Assembly (NCBI GenBank): GCA_937127445.1
Contig: CAKZLY010000015.1
Location: 186,001 to 250,000 of the forward strand
Length of the DNA: 64,000 bases
From: Eximiradius sp.
Lineage (GTDB): Bacteria > Bacteroidota > Ignavibacteria > Kapaibacteriales > UBA2268
Direction of reading: 5' to 3'
A program made the translations under genes and the position numbers. The notes beneath the pieces are model-generated. The model searched no databases. It saw only the letters and a list, made by a program, of their open reading frames with translations, and was not told the origin of the DNA. This document shows positions 9,119 through 17,155 of this stretch, in pieces (within the stretch, counting starts at the first letter, position 1; every line of letters starts with the position of its first letter).

Positions 9119-9150
9119 TTTTCTTAATTATAAAAAATTCGTTAATTTTA
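9119..9150 (+). promoter_or_regulatory. weak Bacteroidetes-type promoter before the FlgO-like gene
   Basis: A TTTT at 9119-9122 and TAATTTTA at 9143-9150 are separated by 20 bases, one mismatch in each box from TTTG/TAnnTTTG. A purine-rich Shine-Dalgarno (AGAGGAG) follows before the ATG at 9177. The position suggests that the FlgO-like gene can be transcribed separately. Confidence 0.35.
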
Positions 9151-9176
9151 TATAAAGAAAAAGAGGAGCCTGCAAA

Positions 9177-9683
9177 ATGAAAATTGCAAAATCAATATTT
9201 TTATTGAGCTTAATTGTGGTAATGAGTTCATCGGTTTTCTCACAAAAGCGCATAGCTGTTATTCCATTCAATAATATGGACGGTAATGTTCAGTATAATG
9301 AATGGTGTTATAATTTGCAGGACTCATTGATGAAAGAGTTGTTCAAATATGATGTTGATGGAAAATTTTTTCACATAGTTTCAATTGATTCAGTAGAAGC
9401 AGTGCTTGCAGAAATAAATATAAATCCAGATAATCCACAATATGAGTCAGATTTGTGGGCAGCTATTTCAAAATTGAATGTTCAAGAAGTGATAACAGGA
9501 AATTTCAAAATACAGGCAAAACGGTTTTTAATCAATGCCTATATTTATGATGTTGGGACAAAGCTACCTAAGCCAGAATTTCAGGTAAGGGATATTTTCA
9601 AAAAGGAAGATAAAATCTACGAAGCAATACCAATTATTGCTCGTACAATTGTAAAAGCATACGTACCACAAGTAGAACAATAA
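9177..9683 (+). CDS. exported FlgO/CsgG-like protein
   Basis: A 168-residue protein with a signal peptide (ending SSSVFSQ). The mature N-terminus KRIAVIPFNNMDGN followed by helix LQDSLMKELF and VQEVITGNFKI is the layout of the FlgO/CsgG-type periplasmic domain (a nucleotide-free TolB-N-like fold) found in outer-membrane lipoproteins and flagellar proteins. No lipobox cysteine is present. The strong Shine-Dalgarno AGAGGAG and possible own promoter separate it from the operon upstream. It is convergent with nuoD, with 4 bases between stops. Confidence 0.6.
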   Translation: MKIAKSIFLLSLIVVMSSSVFSQKRIAVIPFNNMDGNVQYNEWCYNLQDSLMKELFKYDVDGKFFHIVSIDSVEAVLAEININPDNPQYESDLWAAISKLNVQEVITGNFKIQAKRFLINAYIYDVGTKLPKPEFQVRDIFKKEDKIYEAIPIIARTIVKAYVPQVEQ

Positions 9684-9687
9684 GGAA

Positions 9688-10992
9688 TTACTTGTCGGCT
9701 TCGCCCATCACGGGATCAATAGAACCAATAGCAAGAATAACATCTGCAACCATCGAACCGATAACCATATCGTGTAAAGATTGAAGATTTGAAGCAGAGG
9801 GGGAGCGAATTTTTAGCTTCCAGGGGTGACCTGTTCCATCAGAAACGATGTAAAAACCGAGTTCGCCTTTTGGAGCTTCTACAGCTGAATATGTTTCTCC
9901 GACTGGAGGAGCAGCACCAAAATTGATAAGCATAAAGTCTGCAATAAGTTCTTCCATTTTAGTATAAACAGAAGCCTTTTTAGGCAATACAGTTTTAGGT
10001 TGATTTAGTTTTATTTCGCCTTCTGGCATTTTTCCCAGAATTTGTTTGATAATTTTCACGCTTTCCTTCATTTCTTGAACGCGCACCATATATCTTGCCC
10101 AAACATCACCTTCCTTGTAAGTAATCACATTAAAATCAACCTGATTATATGCTAAATATGGTTCATCGACACGTAAATCACGCGGTATGCCAGAACCACG
10201 TAAAGTGGGACCGGTAAGCCCTAATTCAATAGCCCTTTCGGGTGAAATATAGCAAATCCCGGAAACTCTATCTAAAAAGATACGATTACGATTAACTAAT
10301 TTTTCGGCATATTCCAATTCAGAAGGAAAAGCATCGAGCCAGGTCTTAAGTTTTGAGAGAGCTTCTTCAGGAATATCATTAGCTACGCCTCCAATACGAG
10401 TGTAGCTTGTAGTAAATCTTGCGCCACAGATAAGTTCGAAAATATCATATAGTTTTTCTCTTTCAGTGAAAGTCCACAAAAGCATTGTGAGTGCGCCAGC
10501 ATCCATACAAGTAGAGCCCATAGCCATTAGATGCGAAGAAATACGTGCAAGTTCAGCGACAAGCATTCTAATCCATTGAGCACGCGGTGGAGCTTCGATC
10601 CCAAGAGCATTTTCTATGGCAAGAGCAATAGCAACATTATTTGACATTGGCGAAAGATAGTCGAGCCTATCGGTGTGAGGAATGAACTCGTGATAGGTAA
10701 CATTTTCCGCCAGTTTTTCGTATCCGCGATGCAAGTAGCCTAATTCAGGGACGCAATTTATGATAGTTTCGCCATCGAGACGAAGCAGCACACGAAGCAC
10801 ACCATGTGTTGCCGGGTGCTGCGGTCCCATATTTAGAACTATTGTATTCTCTAATGGGTCATCAACAGTAATAGAAGTGTTATTGTCTAATATTTTTTTA
10901 TATATTTTTCTATTTCTAATTTGTTGAATTTTTTCAGCTTCTTCATAAGATTTTACATTCATCAAATCACCCAAATATGGTTGTTCAAACAA
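9688..10992 (-). CDS. nuoD: NADH-quinone oxidoreductase subunit D (49 kDa)
   Basis: Complete NuoD, the large-hydrogenase-like subunit that helps form the quinone site of complex I. Conserved segments visible: VLNMGPQHPATHGVLR, ELGYLHRGYEKLAE, HTDRLDYLSPMSNN, LTGPTLRGSG, GELGFYIVSDGTGHPWKLKIRSPS and the C-terminal SIDPVMGEADK. The start at 10992 is the longest; an ATG at 10962 (MNVKSY) is equally plausible. No other nuo gene is in the window: the upstream neighbour is a DUF5683 gene and the downstream neighbour is convergent. A solitary nuoD is unusual, since subunit D normally lies between nuoC and nuoE/H. Confidence 0.96.
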   Translation of the reverse strand: MFEQPYLGDLMNVKSYEEAEKIQQIRNRKIYKKILDNNTSITVDDPLENTIVLNMGPQHPATHGVLRVLLRLDGETIINCVPELGYLHRGYEKLAENVTYHEFIPHTDRLDYLSPMSNNVAIALAIENALGIEAPPRAQWIRMLVAELARISSHLMAMGSTCMDAGALTMLLWTFTEREKLYDIFELICGARFTTSYTRIGGVANDIPEEALSKLKTWLDAFPSELEYAEKLVNRNRIFLDRVSGICYISPERAIELGLTGPTLRGSGIPRDLRVDEPYLAYNQVDFNVITYKEGDVWARYMVRVQEMKESVKIIKQILGKMPEGEIKLNQPKTVLPKKASVYTKMEELIADFMLINFGAAPPVGETYSAVEAPKGELGFYIVSDGTGHPWKLKIRSPSASNLQSLHDMVIGSMVADVILAIGSIDPVMGEADK

Positions 10993-11006
10993 ATATATTA
11001 ACGATA

Positions 11007-11543
11007 TTATTTAATATGATATTTTAAATTGAGATATAAATAATTCTTGGAATATGAAAAATTAAAGGAAAGGTTATCATCTACTGTAAAATTATAAAGA
11101 TGAGCGTCCACATAAGCATCAACTGCTGCCAAAACGTAGATACCAAGCAAATAGAAGGCGCTTAAATCCCGATTATCTCTATAATATTCTCGCTTGTTTT
11201 TAGTTATTTGAGCTTGAATAGTAGTTTTGTCTGCTAATTTGTTATATTCATCAGCATATTTTTTGTATTCAGAATTATTTGAAATAATGAAATAAGCCAA
11301 TGTAGAAGCACCTGCGAAAAAAATCGGAGCTTTCCAGTATGAGCCAGTATATAATTGCCCCCAACCAGGAATGGTTAACGAACGATAGATAGCCCCCGAG
11401 GGAGATTTGGAAAGATAATTGGAGTTAGACTGTTGATTTTTCGGTGTATTTAAACTGTCAGATTGCTCGCAAGAATACGAATGGGATACCCCAGAAAAGA
11501 GTAAAATGAGACAAATTAATATTGATTTTGAGTAATTAATCAT
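11007..11543 (-). CDS. DUF5683 membrane protein
   Basis: A 178-residue protein using the ATG at 11543, which begins a signal peptide (MINYSKSILICLILLFSGVSHS). A longer reading from 11597 would run into the terminator of the tRNA gene. The core SPSGAIYRSLTIPGWGQLYTGSYWKAP is the DUF5683 signature (PGxGQxYxxxxWK), followed by two hydrophobic segments (FFAGASTLAYFII and SAFYLLGIYVLAAVDAYVDAHL). The family is widespread in Bacteroidetes, often near parB or lytic transglycosylases; its function is unknown. It is 14 bases upstream of nuoD on the same strand and may share its transcript. Confidence 0.8.
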   Translation of the reverse strand: MINYSKSILICLILLFSGVSHSYSCEQSDSLNTPKNQQSNSNYLSKSPSGAIYRSLTIPGWGQLYTGSYWKAPIFFAGASTLAYFIISNNSEYKKYADEYNKLADKTTIQAQITKNKREYYRDNRDLSAFYLLGIYVLAAVDAYVDAHLYNFTVDDNLSFNFSYSKNYLYLNLKYHIK

Positions 11544-11571
11544 AGTGTAATTTATGGAAAAACTTTGAGAA

Positions 11572-11599
11572 ACAAAAAATCTGCGGGATAATCCCACAG
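11572..11599 (-). terminator. terminator of the tRNA-Pro gene
   Basis: Read on the minus strand, an 8-bp hairpin (CTGTGGGA, loop TTA, TCCCGCAG; one G-T pair) is followed by ATTTTTTG. It begins 7 bases after the tRNA 3' end. Confidence 0.8.
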
Positions 11600-11606
11600 A
11601 TTTCTG

Positions 11607-11682
11607 TCGGCGTGACTGGATTCGAACCAGCGACCCCTACTACCCCAAAGTAGTGCGCTAAACCGGGCTGCGCTACACGCCG
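11607..11682 (-). tRNA. tRNA-Pro (anticodon GGG)
   Basis: The minus strand folds as a complete cloverleaf. The acceptor stem CGGCGTG/CACGCCG is a perfect 7 bp; the D arm contains AGCGCAGCCCGGTTTAGCGC; the anticodon stem CTACT/AGTAG encloses the loop TTGGGGT with anticodon GGG; the T arm contains GGTTCGAATCC. The discriminator is A at 11607, and CCA is not encoded. It reads proline codon CCC. Confidence 0.95.
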
Positions 11683-11693
11683 AAGAAGTTTTA

Positions 11694-11724
11694 CAAAATT
11701 AATAATTATATTACTTATTTCAAA
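11694..11724 (-). promoter_or_regulatory. Bacteroidetes-type promoter of tRNA-Pro
   Basis: On the minus strand TTTG (11724-11721), 19 bases, then TAATTTTG (11701-11694). Both boxes match the TTTG/TAnnTTTG consensus exactly. The predicted start lies a few bases before the mature tRNA 5' end at 11682. Confidence 0.75.
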
Positions 11725-11802
11725 GCAAATCTGAAAATTTCGATTAGTTCTATATTCTACTGTAATGATTTGCAAATTTGCTAAATAGTAATATAAGCAA
11801 AT

Positions 11803-12822
11803 TCAATGAAATAAATTTTGAGCTTCGTTAATTATCATTTTTTTGGTAGTGATAAAATCGGAACCATAGATTCGAACACCCGCAGCATTAAAATGCCCTC
11901 CCCCACCGAACCGAAAAGCAAAATCACGAACGTTAATATCGCCTTTAGAGCGGATAGAAATTCTAACCTCGCTTCTTCGGGCAACTTCCGTAATTAAAAT
12001 ACCTACTTTGGTGCCTTTTATCATTAAAGTTTTTTCGACAAAGCCTTCAATATCGTCGTCATTTGTGTTGGTCTTTTGAAACATTTCGTCGGTAATGGTC
12101 ATAACTGAAAGTTTATTGTCGTAGAACAGTTCAAGGGATGCTAAAGCCAATCCAAGCAATCTAACGATATTATATGAGTTCTGGTTGTAGACTTTCTCGT
12201 ATAGTTCAGTAGGGTTTGCCCCACAATCTATAAGTTCGGCAATAATACGATGGATTTCGCTTGTAGTGTGTTCAAATCGGAAGCTACCGGTATCGGTCAA
12301 GATTGCAACATAAAGAGCTTCAGCAATATGTTTGTCAATTTTTATTCCTAATTTATTGATTATTCTCCAAATAATTTCACCAGTAGAAGAAGCTTCGTAA
12401 TCAATTATACAGATATTGCAGAAGTCCTGTGGTTCGAGATGGTGATCGATTAGTATTTTTTTTGCGTTAGAATTGCTAAAAATATTCCAAATAGAACGCA
12501 TTCGTTTAGTTGCGTTGAAATCAAGACAAAAAATAGTATCGCATTCTCTAAAAATTTTGTCGTGGTTTACGGGTGAATAAGTTTCAATTTTATGAGCATC
12601 ATAAAGAAATTGTAGAAAATAAGGGATTTCTGAATCGACAATAATTGTTGCATCGCAGTTTAATTTATTCAATGCTAATTTAAGAGCAAGAGAAGAGCCA
12701 ATTGCATCACCATCAGGATTTATGTGAGTAATAATTATACTTTTTTTTGATTGACTAATGACTTCACAAGCTAAGTCGATTGCTTCAATATTAACCATAA
12801 GAATAGGATTATCATAAAACAA
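11803..12822 (-). CDS. nrnA: DHH/DHHA1 phosphoesterase, NrnA-like
   Basis: A 339-residue DHH-family enzyme of the NrnA type, which degrades oligoribonucleotides and, in some species, removes the 3'-phosphate of pAp or hydrolyses cyclic-dinucleotide products. DHH motifs are in order: THINPDGDAIGSS, FCLDFNAT, LIDHHLEP and LTDTGSFRFEHT. The C-terminal DHHA1 domain ends in the substrate-binding FGGGGHFNAAG. Family length is 310-340. An alternative start at 12798 (MVNIEAI) cannot be excluded. It is isolated between the tRNA and the acyltransferase gene. Confidence 0.9.
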   Translation of the reverse strand: MFYDNPILMVNIEAIDLACEVISQSKKSIIITHINPDGDAIGSSLALKLALNKLNCDATIIVDSEIPYFLQFLYDAHKIETYSPVNHDKIFRECDTIFCLDFNATKRMRSIWNIFSNSNAKKILIDHHLEPQDFCNICIIDYEASSTGEIIWRIINKLGIKIDKHIAEALYVAILTDTGSFRFEHTTSEIHRIIAELIDCGANPTELYEKVYNQNSYNIVRLLGLALASLELFYDNKLSVMTITDEMFQKTNTNDDDIEGFVEKTLMIKGTKVGILITEVARRSEVRISIRSKGDINVRDFAFRFGGGGHFNAAGVRIYGSDFITTKKMIINEAQNLFH

Positions 12823-12887
12823 AAGATATTATGGGACGTTTAGTAAAACGAGAAATTTTAGAAGCGAACTAAATTTTCTAAAATTTT

Positions 12888-14621
12888 TCAGTTTACAAAG
12901 CTTTTCTGGAAATAATATCTTTCTTTATATTCAGAACGCAAATCGCGTAAATCCAATAAAATAAGCCCGTCAATTGCATTCATAAAACCTTCATCAATGC
13001 TAAATGTGATAAATTTAGCTCCGCCATAATTACATAATTCAGTATAGCGTCGATATAGCACGGGAATAGAAAAACCAAGATTTTTCAATGTATTTTTGAG
13101 AATAATGAAATCTTCTTCGTATGTATTTCCAGTAAAAATTGACTCGGCTTCTTGTTGTTGGAGCTTGGAAATAACAAAAGGATTTATTGGGGTAGCAAAT
13201 TTTTCGTTGCCTTGATACCATTTTTTGTAGTAAGAGACGATAAGGACTTTTGCTAATTCGCTATATGAATTGCTAATACTAACAGCTCCCCAGAGATAGC
13301 GAATATTCGGATATTTTTGAATGAAAGCACCTATTCCCTGCCAAATGTAGTCGAGAGCATTGCTTCGCCAATATTTTTGCTGAATAAAGCTGCGACCTAA
13401 CTCGATAGATTGGGACAACACTTCATCAAAATCCTGATGAATAATAAATTGAGAAGAATTGTAAAGTCCCATAACACCATGTTCAGCAATAATTTCACTT
13501 GTAACACCTAAACGATATGAGCCGATAATTTCTAATTGTTCTTCGTCCCAAAGAACAATATGGTGGTAGTGATTATCATAAACATCTGTATCAAGCACTT
13601 TTCCGGTGCCTTCGCCAACTTTTCTGAAAGTAATTTCGCGCAAGCGTCCGATTTCACGTAAGATATTTGGAGCAGTGTCTTTTTTGCAAACGTAAATTTT
13701 CTTGCCATCTTTGGTATTACCAAGAAGAATAGAACTATTTAGGTCACTTTTTAGTAATTTGGCAGGAACAGGATGAATAATAGCTTGCTCAGTAGCAAAA
13801 ATTTCTCGCTTACCTTTCCCCACTCTATAAACATGGCGTTTAAGAAGATTTAGTTGGAGCTTTTGGTTGACAACTTTATCTAAATTGAAAATTGGTATTA
13901 AATCGCCAAATTTAATCGTAATAGTTTTATTTTTTTGTTTAAAGAGCTCTCGTGGGAGTAAGAACATACCGACACGTCGCCATAATAAAGAAAGAAAATA
14001 GAAAAGGACGCTATTTTTTGCAATGACAAAGGCTGGGAGGATTGGTGCGTTTGCATATTTTGCAAAACGAATAGCACCTTTTTTCCATTTACCATCTCGA
14101 ATACCTCGCCAGGACATACGGGAAACTTCACCTGCGGGGAAAAATATTACAATTTCATCATTTGCGAGAGCTTTCTCTATATTTTTAATATTGTCTTTTT
14201 GCCCAATCGGATTGAATAAATCAAAAGGTAAAAAAAAGTCTTTAAGGTTTTCAATACTGGAAAGTACATCGTTGGCAACAATTTTGACATCTTGACGAAT
14301 TTCGTAAATACACTTGATAAGAGCCAAACCATCTAACCCACCGAGAGGGTGGTTCGAAACGACTACTACTTTTCCTTCCGATGGGATGCGATATTTAGAT
14401 TTTTCAGAAATATTGTATGTAAAATTCAGTTCCTCAAACAGGGCATTAATAAAGTCGATACCTTTGAGATGCCCATTCCTTTCAAGAAATCTATTGATTT
14501 GCTTGATTTTTAATATTTTTTCTAATAGATAAAGAATAAGCGAAGCAATGAAGGAAGGTCTGCTATTGAACAATTTAGGTGCTTTTTTTTGGAGAATTTC
14601 GTATAAATCAATTTTTTTCAT
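12888..14621 (-). CDS. two-domain acyltransferase, OlsF/GlsA-GlsB-like
   Basis: A 577-residue fusion. The N-terminal part (residues about 1-270) is a PlsC-like O-acyltransferase with VSNHPLGGLDG (residues 88-97; an NHPxGG variant of HX4D) and FFPAGEVSR. The C-terminal part (about 310-500) resembles OlsB-type N-acyltransferases (LREITFRKVGEG, DTDVYDNHYHHIVLWD, GSYRLG, ELGRSFIQ). This layout matches bifunctional OlsF of ornithine-lipid synthesis and the GlsB/GlsA pair for glycine lipids in Bacteroides. The protein could therefore make an amino-acid membrane lipid in one polypeptide; which amino acid is used cannot be read from sequence. It is not in an obvious operon. Confidence 0.82.
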   Translation of the reverse strand: MKKIDLYEILQKKAPKLFNSRPSFIASLILYLLEKILKIKQINRFLERNGHLKGIDFINALFEELNFTYNISEKSKYRIPSEGKVVVVSNHPLGGLDGLALIKCIYEIRQDVKIVANDVLSSIENLKDFFLPFDLFNPIGQKDNIKNIEKALANDEIVIFFPAGEVSRMSWRGIRDGKWKKGAIRFAKYANAPILPAFVIAKNSVLFYFLSLLWRRVGMFLLPRELFKQKNKTITIKFGDLIPIFNLDKVVNQKLQLNLLKRHVYRVGKGKREIFATEQAIIHPVPAKLLKSDLNSSILLGNTKDGKKIYVCKKDTAPNILREIGRLREITFRKVGEGTGKVLDTDVYDNHYHHIVLWDEEQLEIIGSYRLGVTSEIIAEHGVMGLYNSSQFIIHQDFDEVLSQSIELGRSFIQQKYWRSNALDYIWQGIGAFIQKYPNIRYLWGAVSISNSYSELAKVLIVSYYKKWYQGNEKFATPINPFVISKLQQQEAESIFTGNTYEEDFIILKNTLKNLGFSIPVLYRRYTELCNYGGAKFITFSIDEGFMNAIDGLILLDLRDLRSEYKERYYFQKSFVN

Positions 14622-14715
14622 AAAATATTATTATAATTAAAAAACAAAACAAATATACAAAAGAAGTGTTAATTTAGTAACAAAATCTGTTTAATAAAAC
14701 TAAACAATTCGCCTA

Positions 14716-15828
14716 TTAATTTATACTTATCAGATTAATATCCTGCATAGGTTTATAAAAGTTCAGAAATTGAGGACTTGTCATAGTAATAAACACCTGG
14801 GTTCGGTTGAAATCCATAAGATGCAGCACCTTTGCACTTCTTTCCTGGTCAAGTTCAGAGAAAATATCATCGAGTAGAATAATTGGTTTTTCGGTGTGAT
14901 TATTCATAATGTAGTAATATTCGGCAAGTTTCAATGCAATGAGAAGTGATTTGTGTTGCCCCTGCGAAGCAAAGTCTTTTGCTGGTCCGCCATTTATATA
15001 GATTGCAAGTTCATCTTTGTGAGGTCCGAATAATGTTTGGAAGCGATATTTTTCTATATTTTTATATTTATTAGCAATTTCAGATAATTTAGTCAGAATA
15101 TCATCTTTTGTGTGAATATTGTTGATGTCGTCGAAGACAAATGGTTTATATTCAGCAATTAATTTATCATTTTCGTTAGATATTTTTTTGTATTCATCGA
15201 AAAAATAAGGAAGGAATTCATTGAAAAAGTTCATTCTTTTCCAGATGATTTCTGCTGCGTAGTGAATTAGTAATTTAGTCCATTCATAGAATTCACTTTC
15301 ATCGAAAAAGGAGTTTTTCTTTAGAGCAAGCAGCAAATTATTTCTATTTTTCAAGCATTTTTTATATTGGACTAAATTATCAAGATAGACTTTGCTTGTT
15401 TGGCAGAGGACACCGTCGAAAAAAGAACGGCGTGCAGAAGGTGGTCCGCTGGTAATATTTTTAAGGTCAGGCGAAAGAATTATTGTAGGGATAGCACCGA
15501 TAATATCTTTGGGTTGAAGTTTTTCGCCATAACCATTAGTAATATTTTTTCGAGCACCGAGCAAATATTCGATGGAAAGAGTTTCTTGCAAGTTCAGATG
15601 ATTAATTGTAGTTATATCAATTTTGTATTTATTTTCTCCAAATCTTACTAATAACGAATCGCTTATCGGGAGAAAGCTTTTTGAAACGGATGCGATAGAA
15701 ATTGCTTCAAGAATAGTGGTTTTCCCGACACCATTATTTCCGTAAATAACATTTATTGAATCGGAAAATTCAAAAAAGCGTTGCCTATGGCAACGCAGAT
15801 TATAAATAGAAATATTTTTAATATGCAT
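14716..15828 (-). CDS. recF: DNA replication and repair protein RecF
   Basis: A 370-residue SMC-like ATPase that loads RecA at gaps. Walker A is YGNNGVGKTTILEA; the RecF-specific ILSPDLKNITSGPPSARRSFFD follows; the ABC signature is FASQGQHKSLLIALKLAEYY; Walker B and D-loop are IILLDDIFSELDQERS. The length is normal. It lies 3 bases downstream of dnaN on the same strand, the classical dnaN-recF pair. dnaA and gyrB are not adjacent. Confidence 0.96.
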   Translation of the reverse strand: MHIKNISIYNLRCHRQRFFEFSDSINVIYGNNGVGKTTILEAISIASVSKSFLPISDSLLVRFGENKYKIDITTINHLNLQETLSIEYLLGARKNITNGYGEKLQPKDIIGAIPTIILSPDLKNITSGPPSARRSFFDGVLCQTSKVYLDNLVQYKKCLKNRNNLLLALKKNSFFDESEFYEWTKLLIHYAAEIIWKRMNFFNEFLPYFFDEYKKISNENDKLIAEYKPFVFDDINNIHTKDDILTKLSEIANKYKNIEKYRFQTLFGPHKDELAIYINGGPAKDFASQGQHKSLLIALKLAEYYYIMNNHTEKPIILLDDIFSELDQERSAKVLHLMDFNRTQVFITMTSPQFLNFYKPMQDINLISIN

Positions 15829-15831
15829 TTT

Positions 15832-16992
15832 CTATATTCTAATAGGCATAATAAGTGAAAGCAACAAAGGATTTTCACGTTTTGGCATAATCAAAACAGG
15901 TTTAATAGGTTCAAGAAATTGCAATTCAATCAAATTATTATCAGTTTCTTGGTTATCAATATTGGCAACAACTTCTTCGAGGTTTTTCCAATTGAAGCCG
16001 ACTTCGATTTTATCACCTGAATATTGGCAAGGAATTTTTTCTTCGGCGTAGTTGCCAGTTGCTTCTTCTTCGGCAGACATAGTTACTTCATTATTTTCGA
16101 AACGCATTCGGACGAGTTTCGAAAAATTACTTGCAAATAGAGAGACACGTTTAAGAGCAGAGAGAAATATCTTGCTATCGAGTGTAACGACAGCATTGAT
16201 ATTTTGCGGGATAACGCTTTCGTAAGGTGGAAATTTTTCGTCGATAACACGGGAAACAATTACAGTGTTGTCGTAGTCAATTCTAACGTGAGTAATTTTA
16301 TCGAGACCTAAAATCATAGACATTTTTACTTCTGTAGAAATTTTCCGAAGAAATTCCAGCATACGCAGAGGAATAAGGACGTCGAATTCTTCTTCGAACA
16401 CATAACTTTCGTCCTCTGATTTTGCTCTCACTAAACGGAAACTATCGGTAGCAACTGCATAAGTATAGTTGTTTCTGAACTGGAACAAGGCACCATTCAT
16501 CGAAGGGCGATATTCATCAGTAGAGACTGCAAAGGCTGTTTTGTTTGCAAGCCTTTGGAGCACACCTTCTGAGAAATCAACACTAAATTTATTATTGGAA
16601 AAGTCTGGCTTTTCGGACTCAAAGAGTTCAGGAATTTGTATATATTCATCAGGATTAAGTCCTTTGATAGTATAGTTACCATTGGCAGTAACAATGTGAA
16701 TATCAAAATTTTCTTCGTTGCTTGAAAAAGTAAAACTGCTGGAAGCATCCAAAGCTTTCACAATATCGTTCAGCTTACGAGCAGGGACAAGAATTCCACC
16801 GTTTTCACCGTCCTGCACTTCGATGGAGCTCATAATGCTTATATCCTGGTCGGTAGCGACAACGGTGAGAATATTATTTTGAAGTTCAAATTTAAGATGT
16901 TCAAGTACAGGTAAAGTTGATTTAGGTGGAATAGCAGGAACTACCTTTTGCAAAAGTTTAGAGAAGTCAAGTAAATTAGCTGTAAATTTCAT
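15832..16992 (-). CDS. dnaN: DNA polymerase III beta sliding clamp
   Basis: Sliding clamp, 386 residues from the ATG at 16992 (MKFTANLLDFSKLL). An in-frame start at 17022 would add ten residues not typical of the family. Conserved segments: LPVLEHLKF, VPARKLNDIVKAL, LANKTAFAVSTDEYRPSMNGALF, ATDSFRLVRA, and the C-terminal hydrophobic-cleft strand PVLIMP(KREN). The usual C-terminal MPMRL appears here as LIMPIRI. It is immediately upstream of recF and divergent from the flagellar run, with a DnaA box in the intergenic space. Confidence 0.96.
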   Translation of the reverse strand: MKFTANLLDFSKLLQKVVPAIPPKSTLPVLEHLKFELQNNILTVVATDQDISIMSSIEVQDGENGGILVPARKLNDIVKALDASSSFTFSSNEENFDIHIVTANGNYTIKGLNPDEYIQIPELFESEKPDFSNNKFSVDFSEGVLQRLANKTAFAVSTDEYRPSMNGALFQFRNNYTYAVATDSFRLVRAKSEDESYVFEEEFDVLIPLRMLEFLRKISTEVKMSMILGLDKITHVRIDYDNTVIVSRVIDEKFPPYESVIPQNINAVVTLDSKIFLSALKRVSLFASNFSKLVRMRFENNEVTMSAEEEATGNYAEEKIPCQYSGDKIEVGFNWKNLEEVVANIDNQETDNNLIELQFLEPIKPVLIMPKRENPLLLSLIMPIRI

Positions 16993-17067
16993 ATTTGACA
17001 CCAATGTTATTTTATACCACATTAATTTACAAGTTACGAAAAAAAATCGAAAATTAGATAAAGATAT

Positions 17068-17076
17068 TTATCCACA
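17068..17076 (+). promoter_or_regulatory. DnaA box between dnaN and the flagellar run
   Basis: TTATCCACA, a perfect match to the DnaA-box consensus TTATnCACA, in an AT-rich 163-base divergent intergenic region. I saw no second perfect box nearby, so DnaA control of dnaN is as likely as an origin. Confidence 0.5.
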
Positions 17077-17097
17077 TTTTGTATGTTCAAGTAATAT

Positions 17098-17128
17098 TTT
17101 GATTTTCCGATAATTTAGATTAATTTTG
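17098..17128 (+). promoter_or_regulatory. Bacteroidetes-type promoter of the flagellar run
   Basis: TTTG at 17098-17101, 19 bases, then TAATTTTG at 17121-17128, both exact. The start codon of the first gene is 27 bases downstream at 17156. Confidence 0.7.
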
Positions 17129-17155
17129 AAACAAGGTAGCATTATAGTATAATTT

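Noticed and set aside
11536..11775. Minus-strand 79-codon frame
   Set aside because: It runs straight through the tRNA-Pro gene, its promoter and its terminator; it is not a protein gene.
13521..13528. Perfect GCCGATAA sigma-28 -10 box on the plus strand
   Set aside because: It is inside the acyltransferase gene, antisense, and has no TAAA box at the right distance.
17023..17155. Calling the dnaN upstream region the chromosome origin
   Set aside because: Only one DnaA box is visible, dnaA and other origin neighbours are absent, and skew cannot be judged from this window; recorded only as a candidate.
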